Counted from the stretch's first letter, positions 45,469 through 55,581 are shown. The stretch is DNA of 64,000 nt from an uncultured Granulosicoccaceae bacterium (GCA_937927895.1 CALGKA010000096.1:1-64000); one strand, 5' to 3'. Translations and numbers: made by a program. Notes: generated from the sequence alone by a model not told the origin.

Positions 45469-48400
45469 CTAGAAATCAAAAGAGTAAAAGAGATCAACTG
45501 CTGTTTCCAAGCGGCCTTTTGATGAAGTCTCTAGATAAAAGTGATCAGTAAGATCATAACGTAAGTACAAGCTATTACTGTTGTTAAACACACCCAGGCC
45601 GTATCTCAGTAGTAGTCTGTCGTTTAGCTTTCCGCTAAGCAGTATTTCAGTGTCGTCACCAGAGCCCCAAGCGGAAAGTGAAAAATCATCGATACCTAAA
45701 TTCGCTGCGAGTTTAGATGAGACTTTCCGACTGCTACCTACACCAAGCATTAAAGCGGCTTTTCTTAATAAGTCAGAATCTTTCGATTCACCGAAGTCTA
45801 GTTTTCGACCGAGCACCAGGTACGGGAGTATGTCTTCTTCTGGAATGGAGGGTACAGAAAACAAATCGGTAGTTGGGCTTTTAATTGTGCCGCCAATTCG
45901 GACTCCTGCTAAAAGGCCTTTGATTTCACGTACGGCTTCAATGGATAGGGCAGTTTGTTCAATGGGCCCTGTGAAGGTGATATCCCCGTCTCTTATTTTA
46001 AGTGTTTGGCCGTATGCTTTGTAGATACCCTCGGATACCCCGATAGTGCCTGCCAGTGCTGGTGGCTTTTCTGCTTCAAGCCTGAATTGAAAATCACCGT
46101 CAAGATCCGCATTGAGGCCAAAGGCTTCAACCGATACATCGTTGCCCAGTGAAATATTAACTTTTGTATTGATACCTGTTGAACCAACAGCGCTTTGCTT
46201 CTCGATTACGGCGGTATCTTCGATCACAATCACATCATCGGATAGTGCGACGCCGTCGCTCGTTAAAGATTGAATGGTTACTTGAGCGCTTGGTACTTCT
46301 ACGTTGCCTGTGATGTCAATTTTGTGCGGTCGTATTGTAAAGTTCAGGTTGGGCGATAAAACAGCGTTTTCAGCGTATCTGTGGGTAATGTTAATATCGT
46401 TACCGACCAGGTTTAAGTCAGATGAAAATCCATCAGCGGTAATAGAGCCTGTACCTTTTAATGTAATAGGTCGATCGTTGGCGAGACCAGTGCCTGATAT
46501 GTCTGCACTGGTGCCGTGAATGTTTAAGCCTATATCGATATTCTTAATATCTATTGGCAATAATGCAGATTGAACTTTGCCATTCTGTAGCCGAATATCA
46601 CCAGTGAAAACAGGTTCGAATAGTGAGCCGGTAATCTGTGCCTCGCCATTGAGTTTTCCATCTAGCAAATTAATGTCGGGTAGTAAGTCTCTGATCCAAC
46701 TGAGCTGACCTTCAGTGAGGCTTACAGTACCCTTTATTGGTAGATTGTTGCGCGAAGTATTTACCGCAACAGTTGCCTCGAAGGTGGAGAATTTGTCTGA
46801 CTCTAAATATAAATTTGAATATATTCTATAGCCGCTAGTCGTGATGTTGAGTTTGGCCACCGGGAAATTCATTTGTACTTTGTTTTTATTGATGAATTTA
46901 TCGATCTGTGCAGTAGCGTTCTCAAGGTATGAATCCACAGTTACCGATAATTTTTGATTAGGGCCCCACGTAAGATTGCCGTTAGCGACTAGATTGCCAT
47001 CAAGGCCGATAGTATTCGGTACAAATTCTTTTATAGATTCAAGCGGTAGGCGATTAAGTCCAAATTGCACAATACCGGTTTTACCAATAAGGGAAGATTC
47101 TTCAACACATACTGATGCAAAATCGTATAGCCAGCAGTGAGGCTCAACGGCCAGGGTTTTATTGTTGTTAATCCACGTTGCTACAAAAGGTTTTGCCAGT
47201 GACAAAGACCGATTGGCCAGATGACTTCTAACGGAGTTTACTCGGCCATTCCAGTTGTAGTGTTCATCGGTTGAGCCAAGAATTTCCAATGTAACCGAAT
47301 CAATCGGGTTGCTACTGAGTTCCATTCTTAAGTAATGATCGGATAGTGATCCATTAAAGGTGAGATCAGGTTTTTTGATTAATCGATTGTTTACAGTCGC
47401 TGCCTGTGCTTGAAATCTAACATCACTTTGTGCGCTTGCTAGATTGCGCACAATACCGCTAATTTTCGCATTCTTTAAATCAATATTGTTATATTTGAAG
47501 TTGGCGGTAGTAATGCTGCCCTCGATGGTAGGGTTTGTTATGTCGTCGGTGAGTGTTAGATCACCGTGAATATTGCCCATGGCTCCTGGTAAAAGAGTTT
47601 CTGCGGACAGCAAAGAAAACACTAACTTTAGGGAGTCACCAACGGTGCCATTAGCGCTTATATTGTTGTTTTCACTGTTTAACTGAAGGCTATTGAAGTG
47701 CCAGCGCTGGTCACTGTTTTTAGTGATATTGCCGCTGGTAGTTAACGGGTATCCGTTAATATTTCCATCACCTGCAATATTATTGAAGCGAAGCTCTGTA
47801 CCGGTTTTTGTTAATGCACCTTCAAGGGCTGTGGCAACATTGATCTTACCGTTGAGTGCCGGCCATTGTTGTTCGGGCTCGAGGTTGCGAGCATTAATAG
47901 ATGCACGCCAACGTATATCGTTTTTCCAACTAAGCTCACCATCGCTCACTATACTACCGTTCAAAGTGTTTATAGTAAGTGGTTCAAAATAGAGGGCTGT
48001 AGTTGAAACCTTGCCGCTAAGGTCAGCACTGCCAGAAGGTATGTTTGGCCCTGAAATTTGTGCAGACCCTTTAGCATTGTAGTGCGGCCAGTGACCTCTA
48101 ATATCTACCTTTCCGGCAGTCGCTATCACTTCGGGATTTTCCCGATTAAACGGTAGTGCAATGCTATTCCATTCAAAGTCTAAATCAGCTGGAAGTCGTC
48201 TGTCTAATAAAGATAATTCGCCACTAAGTTCGGCGTTAAACGGTTTGTTAAACGTCGCTTTAAGATTTAATGCTTTCAAATTACCATTGGTTTCCCAATT
48301 AGCGAGTAATGCGCTGTTGCCCAGTTTTCGCCATGCCGTACCATGCATATTAATCGGGTAATTGTTTTGCATGGTTAGTGTGCCACTACCTTGTAAGCTT

Positions 48401-48936
48401 AGTTTATTCCACTGTGCATGGAATTGTTGTAGCGTTATGTTGCTGTCGCTGATTGAACCTTTAAGCTCTGCATTTATGAATTTTATATCCGGCCGTGCAG
48501 GGTGCGCGACGATGAGCTCTTGTACCGAAATAGCTTTTGCTTTAATAGATAGTAAAAGACTTAAGCTCTTTAGAGTAATTTCATTACTCAGCGATTTTTT
48601 TAATGGCAGGCTGATAACTAGTTTGTCTATAGTGCCGCTGTCTATGCAAAGTTTTTTGCTTTGCCAGCATGCTGCGTTAGCAGTTATGTTTACATTTTCT
48701 CCAGATACCGTCACACCATTTTTAAGCTTCCAGAGTGCGTCAGTCAGTACTATGCCTTCTAAAAGGTTGCCAGATTCGTATGTGTAGCTAACATTTTGCA
48801 ATCGATGTTGTGTGGTGGTTAGCAATAGCTTTGTGCCGCCGGTGGTACTGATAGTCAACCATAGAGTGATCAGACAAAGTAGTGCTAAGAGCAATAGAAG
48901 CCCAAGACTATATTTTGCGCTTTTGACCGCACTCAC
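45469..48936 (-). CDS. tamB: TamB, inner-membrane-anchored envelope lipid/OMP transport bridge
   Basis: 1155 residues. One N-terminal membrane helix (~9-30), then a long run of beta-strand repeats forming a periplasm-spanning groove and the C-terminal DUF490/TamB domain (~850-1155; blocks VEVPSAQVTI, LGNDVSVEAFGLNADLDGDFQF, PALAGTIGVSEG and RYDLTDHFYLETS). Works with TamA in phospholipid transport and/or outer-membrane protein assembly. The GTG start overlaps the tamA stop by four bases (48933-48936), showing translational coupling. Length is close to that of E. coli TamB (about 1260). Confidence 0.92.
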   Translation of the reverse strand: MSAVKSAKYSLGLLLLLALLCLITLWLTISTTGGTKLLLTTTQHRLQNVSYTYESGNLLEGIVLTDALWKLKNGVTVSGENVNITANAACWQSKKLCIDSGTIDKLVISLPLKKSLSNEITLKSLSLLLSIKAKAISVQELIVAHPARPDIKFINAELKGSISDSNITLQQFHAQWNKLSLQGSGTLTMQNNYPINMHGTAWRKLGNSALLANWETNGNLKALNLKATFNKPFNAELSGELSLLDRRLPADLDFEWNSIALPFNRENPEVIATAGKVDIRGHWPHYNAKGSAQISGPNIPSGSADLSGKVSTTALYFEPLTINTLNGSIVSDGELSWKNDIRWRASINARNLEPEQQWPALNGKINVATALEGALTKTGTELRFNNIAGDGNINGYPLTTSGNITKNSDQRWHFNSLQLNSENNNISANGTVGDSLKLVFSLLSAETLLPGAMGNIHGDLTLTDDITNPTIEGSITTANFKYNNIDLKNAKISGIVRNLASAQSDVRFQAQAATVNNRLIKKPDLTFNGSLSDHYLRMELSSNPIDSVTLEILGSTDEHYNWNGRVNSVRSHLANRSLSLAKPFVATWINNNKTLAVEPHCWLYDFASVCVEESSLIGKTGIVQFGLNRLPLESIKEFVPNTIGLDGNLVANGNLTWGPNQKLSVTVDSYLENATAQIDKFINKNKVQMNFPVAKLNITTSGYRIYSNLYLESDKFSTFEATVAVNTSRNNLPIKGTVSLTEGQLSWIRDLLPDINLLDGKLNGEAQITGSLFEPVFTGDIRLQNGKVQSALLPIDIKNIDIGLNIHGTSADISGTGLANDRPITLKGTGSITADGFSSDLNLVGNDINITHRYAENAVLSPNLNFTIRPHKIDITGNVEVPSAQVTIQSLTSDGVALSDDVIVIEDTAVIEKQSAVGSTGINTKVNISLGNDVSVEAFGLNADLDGDFQFRLEAEKPPALAGTIGVSEGIYKAYGQTLKIRDGDITFTGPIEQTALSIEAVREIKGLLAGVRIGGTIKSPTTDLFSVPSIPEEDILPYLVLGRKLDFGESKDSDLLRKAALMLGVGSSRKVSSKLAANLGIDDFSLSAWGSGDDTEILLSGKLNDRLLLRYGLGVFNNSNSLYLRYDLTDHFYLETSSKGRLETAVDLFYSFDF

Positions 48937-50714
48937 AATTCAGGTCCAATAGCTAAATGGATCCGGTAGGGGGAGTTATCATTGTCAATGCCATGAGCCA
49001 AATCAATGCGTAGAGAACCCACAGGTGAACGCCACCGTAAGCCAATGCCTATACCGATTCGAGTGGGTTCGGAGTTGTCACTAAATGCACGTCCTGCATC
49101 GGTGAATGCCGCCACGGCAAATTTTTCTGAAAAGTAGCGGTTGTATTCAACTGAAGCGGTCGTTAAGAATTGCCCACCGATAGATTCATTGTTCTCATTC
49201 TTTGGTGAAATTTCCTGGTAACTGTAACCGCGTATGCTGTTGTCGCCACCAGCAAAGTAACGGTGGGTTGTCGGCACTCGATCAAATGAACTAGTATGCA
49301 AAGCACCCAGTTCGGTGCGTGCAATTAAATAGTTTTTTTCATCCCACGAGGTTAAAAGTTTACCAGTGGCAGTTGCTTTCAGCATATTGAGGTCTGAAAA
49401 AAACGATCGCTGTGCGGCCATTATTCGCATCGAAAAGTAGCGACCTTTATTGGGGTGTATGCCGCTTGTTGAACTTAAACGAGTTAGCTCAACACCTGGT
49501 AATAGCAAGTTAATTTTATCTGTGCTGTCACCGACATCGAAGCGGTTATTTTCCAGTCTAATAAATAAATTTCTTTGCCACTTTGATTTTGTTAATCTGT
49601 GTTCCGCGATTTCTAAGGTTCTTTGTTGCGAGAATGTATCATCGGTTCTCTCATTCAATAAACCAATATCCAGCGAATAGGTGTTGTTAGCGGGGTTGGA
49701 TTTTTGCGGCAATCGATACCCAACGGAAAAGTCCTGGCGACTTTTAGATACACTGGCATTGGACTCAAATGTGTGCCCGTGTCTGTTGGTGTGTGGTCGT
49801 AGCCAATTTGTTTTAAACCTTAACTTGGTGTCGGTTGCGAAGCCGATACCCATGCCTACTGAATTTTCTTTGGTCGGGGTAAGGTCAACAATCAGCGGCA
49901 GTTCATAGTTGCTAGCTGATTGAATATCTGGAACCACTCGTACTTTATTAAAGTAACCGCTCTTTTGTAGGTTTACGGTTAGATCGCGAACGTAGCTTGC
50001 ACGGTAAGGTACCGTAGTCTCGAAGTTCTGCCATTTGCTTAGGAAATTGTTAGTGAATAGATCCTGGTTGTAAATCACATGGCTAATGTTGTATCGGTCG
50101 CCTAAATCGTAGTCGATAAATACGTCAGCGCTGTTGTCAGTTTTGCTAATTAAAACCTGTGATCGATTAAACTTTGCGTCAAAGTAGCCCAGGAACTGTG
50201 CGGTTTTAACTAACTTTGCTTTTGCTTGTTCGTAAGTACCATGATTGAACACCTGGCCCTGCATAAGTTCAAGGCTGCGAAGCTCCTTGTGAAACTCACT
50301 GCGGTCGTTATCGTTTGAGCTCAGGTTAATCTCAATTGCTCTCAGCCGTGAAGGCGCGCCCGCTTTTATATGCAGTTTAATAGTAGTGCTGGTTTTATAA
50401 CTTGAGTGTTTAGCTGATATTTCGCTTTTATAATAGCCAATCGCTTGTAGGCTTCTTGTCGCGTTTGATTTTAGCGCATTGATATACTCCGGAATTTCCT
50501 CAATCCCCATCTCAGCGGTCACATCAACGTAAGTAAGTACCTGTTTTTTTAGTGACTTGCTTAGTCCATGAATTTCTAGTCGAACAAATTGTTTGCTTTG
50601 TGCGAGCCCTGCAATTGGTACTGTGAGCCATATCAGGAATAGGCCTGCGAGCAGGAAGCTGCGGCTTAAAAAACTAGTGTTTTGTCTATTTGATCCTGGT
50701 TTTATGGCGTGCAA
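48933..50714 (-). CDS. tamA: TamA, Omp85-family outer-membrane protein
   Basis: 593 residues: signal peptide (~1-38, ending GLAQ), three POTRA-like domains (~40-260), then a 16-strand-type barrel. The Omp85 loop-6 motif is IRGYSYQEIS in a GGDNSIRGY context, and the barrel closes with VGSLRIDLAHGIDNDNSPYRIHLAIGP, a typical last-strand segment. TTG start at 50714. Partner of TamB, encoded by the overlapping downstream gene. Confidence 0.92.
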   Translation of the reverse strand: MHAIKPGSNRQNTSFLSRSFLLAGLFLIWLTVPIAGLAQSKQFVRLEIHGLSKSLKKQVLTYVDVTAEMGIEEIPEYINALKSNATRSLQAIGYYKSEISAKHSSYKTSTTIKLHIKAGAPSRLRAIEINLSSNDNDRSEFHKELRSLELMQGQVFNHGTYEQAKAKLVKTAQFLGYFDAKFNRSQVLISKTDNSADVFIDYDLGDRYNISHVIYNQDLFTNNFLSKWQNFETTVPYRASYVRDLTVNLQKSGYFNKVRVVPDIQSASNYELPLIVDLTPTKENSVGMGIGFATDTKLRFKTNWLRPHTNRHGHTFESNASVSKSRQDFSVGYRLPQKSNPANNTYSLDIGLLNERTDDTFSQQRTLEIAEHRLTKSKWQRNLFIRLENNRFDVGDSTDKINLLLPGVELTRLSSTSGIHPNKGRYFSMRIMAAQRSFFSDLNMLKATATGKLLTSWDEKNYLIARTELGALHTSSFDRVPTTHRYFAGGDNSIRGYSYQEISPKNENNESIGGQFLTTASVEYNRYFSEKFAVAAFTDAGRAFSDNSEPTRIGIGIGLRWRSPVGSLRIDLAHGIDNDNSPYRIHLAIGPEL

Positions 50715-50877
50715 TTTGTGTCACATATAGTCTTCTGCGCACTCTTGTATTGCAGCTACCGTGCCGGTCAGCGAAGTTGTGATGGACAATAAAGTTTTCG
50801 CAGTGTCACGATTCTGTCGGGAACTATGTTCTATCGTTTGCGTCTGAAGATCGATATCAAATAGGATTAAACAAAAC

Positions 50878-51432
50878 ATGAATTTTCCAGTCAACCACGC
50901 CGCTGTTACTTACGCTTTTTCAAAGCGTACATTGCAAAATGTTTTTTTGGCATTTGCTTTAGTAATGGCAGCCGGTACTGCAAACGCAGGTATGGAAGTA
51001 CAAAGCCGTGAAAGCGGCGAGGTGGTTGATCTAGATACCATTATTGGCCAGGGCAAGTGGACGCTTGTGATGCTTTGGGCAACCAATTGTCATATCTGCC
51101 ATGAGCAAAAGCCAAAAATATCGGCGTTTCACAATGAGCATAAAGATCTTGACGCTCATGTGGTGGGCATTGCTATCGACGGAATGGCGAATGTCGACAA
51201 GATCAATGCTTATATAGAAAAGAATAAGCCGAGTTTCCCTAATTATGTCGGCAATATTGCGATAGTGGCATCACATTATATGGGGCTGACCGAAGAGAGC
51301 TTTCGCGGCACGCCGACCTACTTGCTGTTTAATCCTGACGGTGAATTATTGGGAAACAATCCAGGGCCTTTGAGAGTGGAAGCCATTGAGGGTTTCATGG
51401 CGCGTCACAATGAAGCAAAGGCTAACGGTTAG
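50878..51432 (+). CDS. TlpA-like periplasmic thioredoxin-fold protein
   Basis: 184 residues with an N-terminal signal or anchor (~20-37, ending TANA) and a thioredoxin fold carrying the active-site pair Cys71-His-Ile-Cys74 in LWATNCHICHEQ. The cis-proline loop is GTPTYLLFNPDG. Probably a thiol reductase or oxidase for periplasmic proteins such as cytochromes. ATG with AGGA upstream. Divergent from tamA and convergent with the TPR protein gene. Confidence 0.85.
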   Translation: MNFPVNHAAVTYAFSKRTLQNVFLAFALVMAAGTANAGMEVQSRESGEVVDLDTIIGQGKWTLVMLWATNCHICHEQKPKISAFHNEHKDLDAHVVGIAIDGMANVDKINAYIEKNKPSFPNYVGNIAIVASHYMGLTEESFRGTPTYLLFNPDGELLGNNPGPLRVEAIEGFMARHNEAKANG

Positions 51433-51459
51433 AAACGTTAATCGCTGCGATTAATTGTA

Positions 51460-51481
51460 ATCGGCATCTTTTGATGCCGAT
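51460..51481. terminator. 9-bp-stem hairpin after the thioredoxin gene
   Basis: ATCGGCATC (51460-51468), TTTT loop, GATGCCGAT (51473-51481). A second 9-bp hairpin overlaps the stop of the convergent gene (51490-51498 with 51504-51512). No T tract, so termination is likely but not certain. Confidence 0.5.
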
Positions 51482-51495
51482 ATGAAAGACCAGGT

Positions 51496-53010
51496 TTAAC
51501 GAGTAAACCTGGCGAGTGCTGGCAGCAAGCGGCGGTTATCATCAGACTTTGGCCGCAATCCAGCGAGTCTATCTTCGAAGTACTGTAGCTTCCAGCGAGC
51601 AGCGCGGGTGTCTTCCGCTTCTTCGCCAAAAATACTTCTGTATATATTTAGAGCCAGACGTTGGTGTGTAATTGCATCATCTAAGGCGTCTCGTGATCCT
51701 TCAGCGATCCAGGCTAGAGCTTCAAGTGTTTGAGCAGTTTCTGCATGGTACAAACCCAGTGATTTGGTTTGAATACTTAGCGCGCGGTTGTACTGTTGTT
51801 CGGCAATACGTGGGTCACGCTCTAACAGTGCTGCTAGAAAGTATGTTCGTGCAAGGCGTGAGTCATCACTAGGAAAACCTGCAGCCATTTTACGTGCCGT
51901 ACGTATCCACGGGGCAGGGTCACCATCGTTCGACATCAAAAAGAACTCGGCATTTTCAACAGCTATTCGCCACATTTCATCTTCATCAGTGGCTAGCAGG
52001 AATTGTTCTGGTTCGACGTCTACACTTTCAATGATATCTGCCGGCATTGCAGCCTGAGGTTCTTCAACTGGCAGAGGTTCAGTGGGTTGTGCTTGCCTTG
52101 AGAGTGCGAGTGTCTCTAGTTCATCAACGGTTGTGACCGGGCGCGCCTGGGGTATGGTTGCTTCGGGCCCGGAAGCGTAGCCTTCAGGGTTGGCCTGATT
52201 TTGAAACTGAACCAGATTAGCCACCAATAGTGCAGCCACTACAGCGCTAGCGGCAAGTGCTGCATTTCGGTAGTTCAAGTGTCGACGCACAGGTACTTTG
52301 CCGCGTGAGCCAATCCATTCTTCAATTTTCGGTTGTGGTCGTCTGGCAGAGCGCGATGTAATCGCTGCGTGATAACTTCTGGCACCCGTGTGGGTAAGGC
52401 TTACAAGTTCAGTGTCTGCTAAGCGAAGTATGGTGCAATCGATGAGTAAGTCTGTGTACTTTCGATACGCTTCACGCTCAGCATCCAGGTGTTGGTAGGC
52501 GTCCATTAATAACGCATCTTCAGCTGGCATGCGTGTCGCGGTAAGTTGTTGGTGCTTTTTCCACTGTGTGGCGAGCGTGCTAGAGCCTGTGTTTTGCAAG
52601 AAAAAATCAGCTGAGCTTCCTAGCTCTCGCATTGGTTCAAGTAACAATGCGCCTGGCTGGCATGTGGTTATGAGTCTTCTGCCGCGGCTATAGTAGTGAG
52701 TAAAATACACCCAGTTTTTTGTGTGGTACAGATCGGTTAAAAGCGCATAACCATGATCATCTGGATTCATATAAACGAGCATGCGCGCGGGCTGTTCTGA
52801 TGGTTTACCAACGCACCGGTTAATATGTAATTCGTGCGAAAAGATAAACCCTAAATCAAGCAGTTGTTCTGCGTAGATCTGCATAACCGGACTGAGGTTG
52901 TAGGGTTGTGCCGCCGTTTCTTGCAGGCGAAAATCCGGTGGGGTAAAGCGCTGGTCCAGCAGTTGCTGAATTTCAGCTTGGCTATCAGACGGTGATTCGT
53001 TGTTTCTCAT
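51496..53010 (-). CDS. unknown membrane protein with C-terminal TPR-like region
   Basis: 504 residues, not recognised. An N-terminal soluble domain (~1-235, with aromatic and His-containing segments such as FTHYYSRGRR) probably lies in the cytoplasm. One transmembrane helix (~249-268) follows a basic stretch. An acidic Pro/Glu-rich linker (~270-345) leads to a helical C-terminus (~350-480) with TPR-like periodicity, including EQQYNRALSIQTKSLGLYHAETAQTL-type spacing. The layout suggests an envelope scaffold or signalling protein. ATG start; divergent from the heme A synthase gene. Confidence 0.75.
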   Translation of the reverse strand: MRNNESPSDSQAEIQQLLDQRFTPPDFRLQETAAQPYNLSPVMQIYAEQLLDLGFIFSHELHINRCVGKPSEQPARMLVYMNPDDHGYALLTDLYHTKNWVYFTHYYSRGRRLITTCQPGALLLEPMRELGSSADFFLQNTGSSTLATQWKKHQQLTATRMPAEDALLMDAYQHLDAEREAYRKYTDLLIDCTILRLADTELVSLTHTGARSYHAAITSRSARRPQPKIEEWIGSRGKVPVRRHLNYRNAALAASAVVAALLVANLVQFQNQANPEGYASGPEATIPQARPVTTVDELETLALSRQAQPTEPLPVEEPQAAMPADIIESVDVEPEQFLLATDEDEMWRIAVENAEFFLMSNDGDPAPWIRTARKMAAGFPSDDSRLARTYFLAALLERDPRIAEQQYNRALSIQTKSLGLYHAETAQTLEALAWIAEGSRDALDDAITHQRLALNIYRSIFGEEAEDTRAARWKLQYFEDRLAGLRPKSDDNRRLLPALARFTR

Positions 53011-53119
53011 TTTTATTTTCGAACTTTTTTTGGGTCAAACTTCGCCAACAAACAATATCGGTTTATACTGTCAGCCTGACGGCAACGAGGCACTCTCATA
53101 ACTATAGTGCATATTTTCC

Positions 53120-53156
53120 ATCTGCCGGAAAAATCCTTGCGAATCTGCCGAAAAAT
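53120..53156. repeat. two direct copies of ATCTGCCG(G)AAAAAT upstream of heme A synthase
   Basis: ATCTGCCGGAAAAAT at 53120-53134 and ATCTGCCGAAAAAT at 53143-53156, start to start 23 bp (about two helical turns), inside the 246-nt divergent region. They could be binding half-sites. Confidence 0.5.
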
Positions 53157-53256
53157 TAACGTTGTCACAGCCTTTGGATAGTGGCGAATCACGGGTTTTG
53201 GGCAAACCTCGATTATAGCCCCTATAACTTGTCTAAAGGTTAGACTAGAGTTCGAA

Positions 53257-54273
53257 ATGACTGAAGCAAAAATACAACGATTTCGCCAATTAGGGCTCAT
53301 CACAGTTGCGGCCGTGTACTGCCTGATTCTAATTGCAGGGGCTGTTCGTGCCACCGGCTCTGGTATGGGCTGTCCGGATTGGCCGACGTGTTTTGGTCAA
53401 TGGATTCCGCCGACAAGCGAAAGCCAATTGCCCGCCAACTACCAGCAAATTTATGCCGACCGCGGTTACGCTGAAACTGAGTTTAACGCCACCAAAACAT
53501 GGATTGAATACACTAACCGCTTAGTAGGTGTTTTGATTGGTATATTGATTTTCCTAACCATGCTTTCGTCGCGTCATTTTCGTCGTGAAGATTCAATGGT
53601 TTTTACATTATCGGTATTCGCATTCTTTGCTGTGGTGTTTCAAGGGTGGCTTGGCTCCCGTGTTGTAGCCAGTAACTTAAACCCCGGAATGATCACGTTG
53701 CACATGTTGCTGGCGCAGTTGATTGTGGCTGTATTAATTTGGGCGGTGATGCGTTCACAGCGACAAGTCATCAGTGGTAAAGGAATGGATAACCTTCCTA
53801 AGAGCTTCAAAACAGTGCTAACCGTTGTGATGGTAATGACTGTTATCCAGTTGGTTATGGGTACGCAGGTAAGAGAAGCCATTGATATTATTGCTCGCAG
53901 TGACGATACCCGTAGCGCGTGGATAGAACAGTTACCGCTAATTTTTTTAGTGCACCGATCTTTCTCGTCCCTGATATTGTTTTCAAATCTATGGTTGGTT
54001 TGGCAAGTGTGCAAGCATATCGCGGCGCCTCACCCGATGCGTCGATTCGCCATTGGGCTAGCGGGCCTAATTGTATCGACCATTCTCATTGGTGTGATAA
54101 TGGACCGGCTGCATATACCGGCATTTTTTCAACCATTCCATCTGTGGTTTGCGTCACTAATATTGGGGGTTCAGATCACTATTTATCTATTCCTGAGATA
54201 CGGTTTGCAGCAACACGATAAAATGCCAAATCAAACTGCACCCATTAAAGAGCCATTAACAGTAGGAATGTAG
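53257..54273 (+). CDS. ctaA: heme A synthase (CtaA/COX15 family)
   Basis: 338-residue membrane enzyme converting heme O to heme A for aa3-type cytochrome oxidase. Eight hydrophobic helices; N-terminal signature GAVRATGSGMGCPDWPTCFGQW, then EYTNRLVG (~88-95) and heme-ligand histidines in HMLLAQL, VHRSFSSL and PFHLWFAS. Type is the Cox15-like two-cysteine form without the CtaA N-terminal disulphide loop. ATG start. No cox or ctaB (cyoE) gene is adjacent, which is unusual. Its presence implies aerobic respiration. Confidence 0.92.
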   Translation: MTEAKIQRFRQLGLITVAAVYCLILIAGAVRATGSGMGCPDWPTCFGQWIPPTSESQLPANYQQIYADRGYAETEFNATKTWIEYTNRLVGVLIGILIFLTMLSSRHFRREDSMVFTLSVFAFFAVVFQGWLGSRVVASNLNPGMITLHMLLAQLIVAVLIWAVMRSQRQVISGKGMDNLPKSFKTVLTVVMVMTVIQLVMGTQVREAIDIIARSDDTRSAWIEQLPLIFLVHRSFSSLILFSNLWLVWQVCKHIAAPHPMRRFAIGLAGLIVSTILIGVIMDRLHIPAFFQPFHLWFASLILGVQITIYLFLRYGLQQHDKMPNQTAPIKEPLTVGM

Positions 54274-54389
54274 AGTCGCTTCGATTGCTTGGGGCTTAAT
54301 CGCTGTTTGTTCACAGCGTAATATCATCTGCTTCGGTAAAATTCACGCATCTTATCCATAAGCGTGAATCACGCAGCCGGAGCTAATTT

Positions 54390-55526
54390 GTGTCTTATCT
54401 AATAGTATTGCCTTGCATGTTCGCCGTATATGTAATGGTAGGTAGGCTCGGTCTATCGAGAATTGGCTTTACTGCTTGTGCATTATTGTTGACTGTCGTA
54501 ATGGCGGAATATCGCTGGTTTGAGCCGGGCGTTGATGCTGTTATCGCTGCGTGTCTCACCATGGCCCTGGCCAACATAAGTGCCTGGCTTATTGAACAGA
54601 TCATGATGGAAGACATGCCTGCTGAAGAGCTTCAAAAGAAGCATGAGCAGCAACTCACTAAATTCCGCATGGGTAAGTTTTGCAGTCGCCAGATGCACGA
54701 TTTTGCAGTAAGCCCGCGTGACAGTGTTTTTGCCATAGGCCTTATCAACCACGGTGATTGGCCAAAACTGCATGTTGAAATTCAGAACATGAGCAGCTCA
54801 GAACGGCAAGGCTTCTATGCAAATTTAAACTATAGCTCTATCAGCGAGCGTGCCCTTCAGGAGGTAATAAACGTTCATCCTAAAGATGCCGATGCGCATG
54901 TGCTTATGGGGCATGTAAAGCTCTGCTTAGCCAAAAGACTCGGTCTTAGACCCGGTTCCAAGTTTAATGAGCCTGTGGCTTTAGCGATAGGGCAGGCATT
55001 TAAGCATTTTAATTTAGCACTTAGAAATAACCCCACTGACCCTGAAGCGTTGTGTGGTGTACTTATGGCCAAAGGTTTTACTGGTTTGCGCGCCGAGCAC
55101 ATTATGAAAAGCCTTAAGCAATTGCTTGATGCTGATCCCACACACTTACATGGCGTGATTGCCGCCGCGCGCTTTCTTGTGCATTCAACTGAGCTGGCCA
55201 ATTCCTTTGTGAGTCTGGTGGAGACATCCGTTGATGGAAGGTGTGAGTCAACGGTCGCTATTGCTAGAATTATTGCTCACATTGAATGTACCGGTTTGGT
55301 TGAAAACGGCGTTAACAACTCGTTGGTAATTGCAGATGTCTACGAGCAGTTGCGTTGTTACAAGCGTGAGACAGCAAGCCTGGGTAACTGGCAGCGTGGT
55401 ATTTCAGATAATGTGGTTGCTTATATGCTGCAACTTATAGGCGATGTAGATGAATCCAAGGAGTATTTAGATAAGATTAACGGGCTGGTGAGCCCGTATC
55501 CGTGGCAGATTAACTCTGCTGCTTAA
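54390..55526 (+). CDS. unknown membrane protein with TPR-like repeats
   Basis: 378 residues, not recognised. Two or three N-terminal hydrophobic helices (~2-20, 25-42, 48-70) are followed by a cytoplasmic helical domain with TPR-like features (for example DADAHVLMGHVKLCLAK, AFKHFNLALRNNPTDPEALCG). The C-terminus resembles a helical bundle ending ...SPYPWQINSAA. GTG start with GGAG seven bases upstream. It follows ctaA after 116 nt and converges with lon. Confidence 0.72.
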   Translation: MSYLIVLPCMFAVYVMVGRLGLSRIGFTACALLLTVVMAEYRWFEPGVDAVIAACLTMALANISAWLIEQIMMEDMPAEELQKKHEQQLTKFRMGKFCSRQMHDFAVSPRDSVFAIGLINHGDWPKLHVEIQNMSSSERQGFYANLNYSSISERALQEVINVHPKDADAHVLMGHVKLCLAKRLGLRPGSKFNEPVALAIGQAFKHFNLALRNNPTDPEALCGVLMAKGFTGLRAEHIMKSLKQLLDADPTHLHGVIAAARFLVHSTELANSFVSLVETSVDGRCESTVAIARIIAHIECTGLVENGVNNSLVIADVYEQLRCYKRETASLGNWQRGISDNVVAYMLQLIGDVDESKEYLDKINGLVSPYPWQINSAA

Positions 55527-55541
55527 TACACACTTGTGAAA

Positions 55542-55569
55542 AATGCCGCGCCTATCAACAGATAGGCGC
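55542..55569 (-). terminator. terminator of lon (hairpin plus T run on the minus strand)
   Basis: Plus-strand arms GCGCCTATC (55548?-55556 region) and GATAGGCGC (55561-55569) around AACA. On the minus strand the stem is followed by CGGCATTTTT, giving a five-T tract after a short gap. It lies 13 nt past the lon stop. Confidence 0.6.
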
Positions 55570-55581
55570 TATGTAGGAAAG

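Noticed and set aside
45581-46024. 147-codon plus-strand frame antisense to tamB
   Set aside because: Lies within the well-supported TamB C-terminal domain; no start signals.
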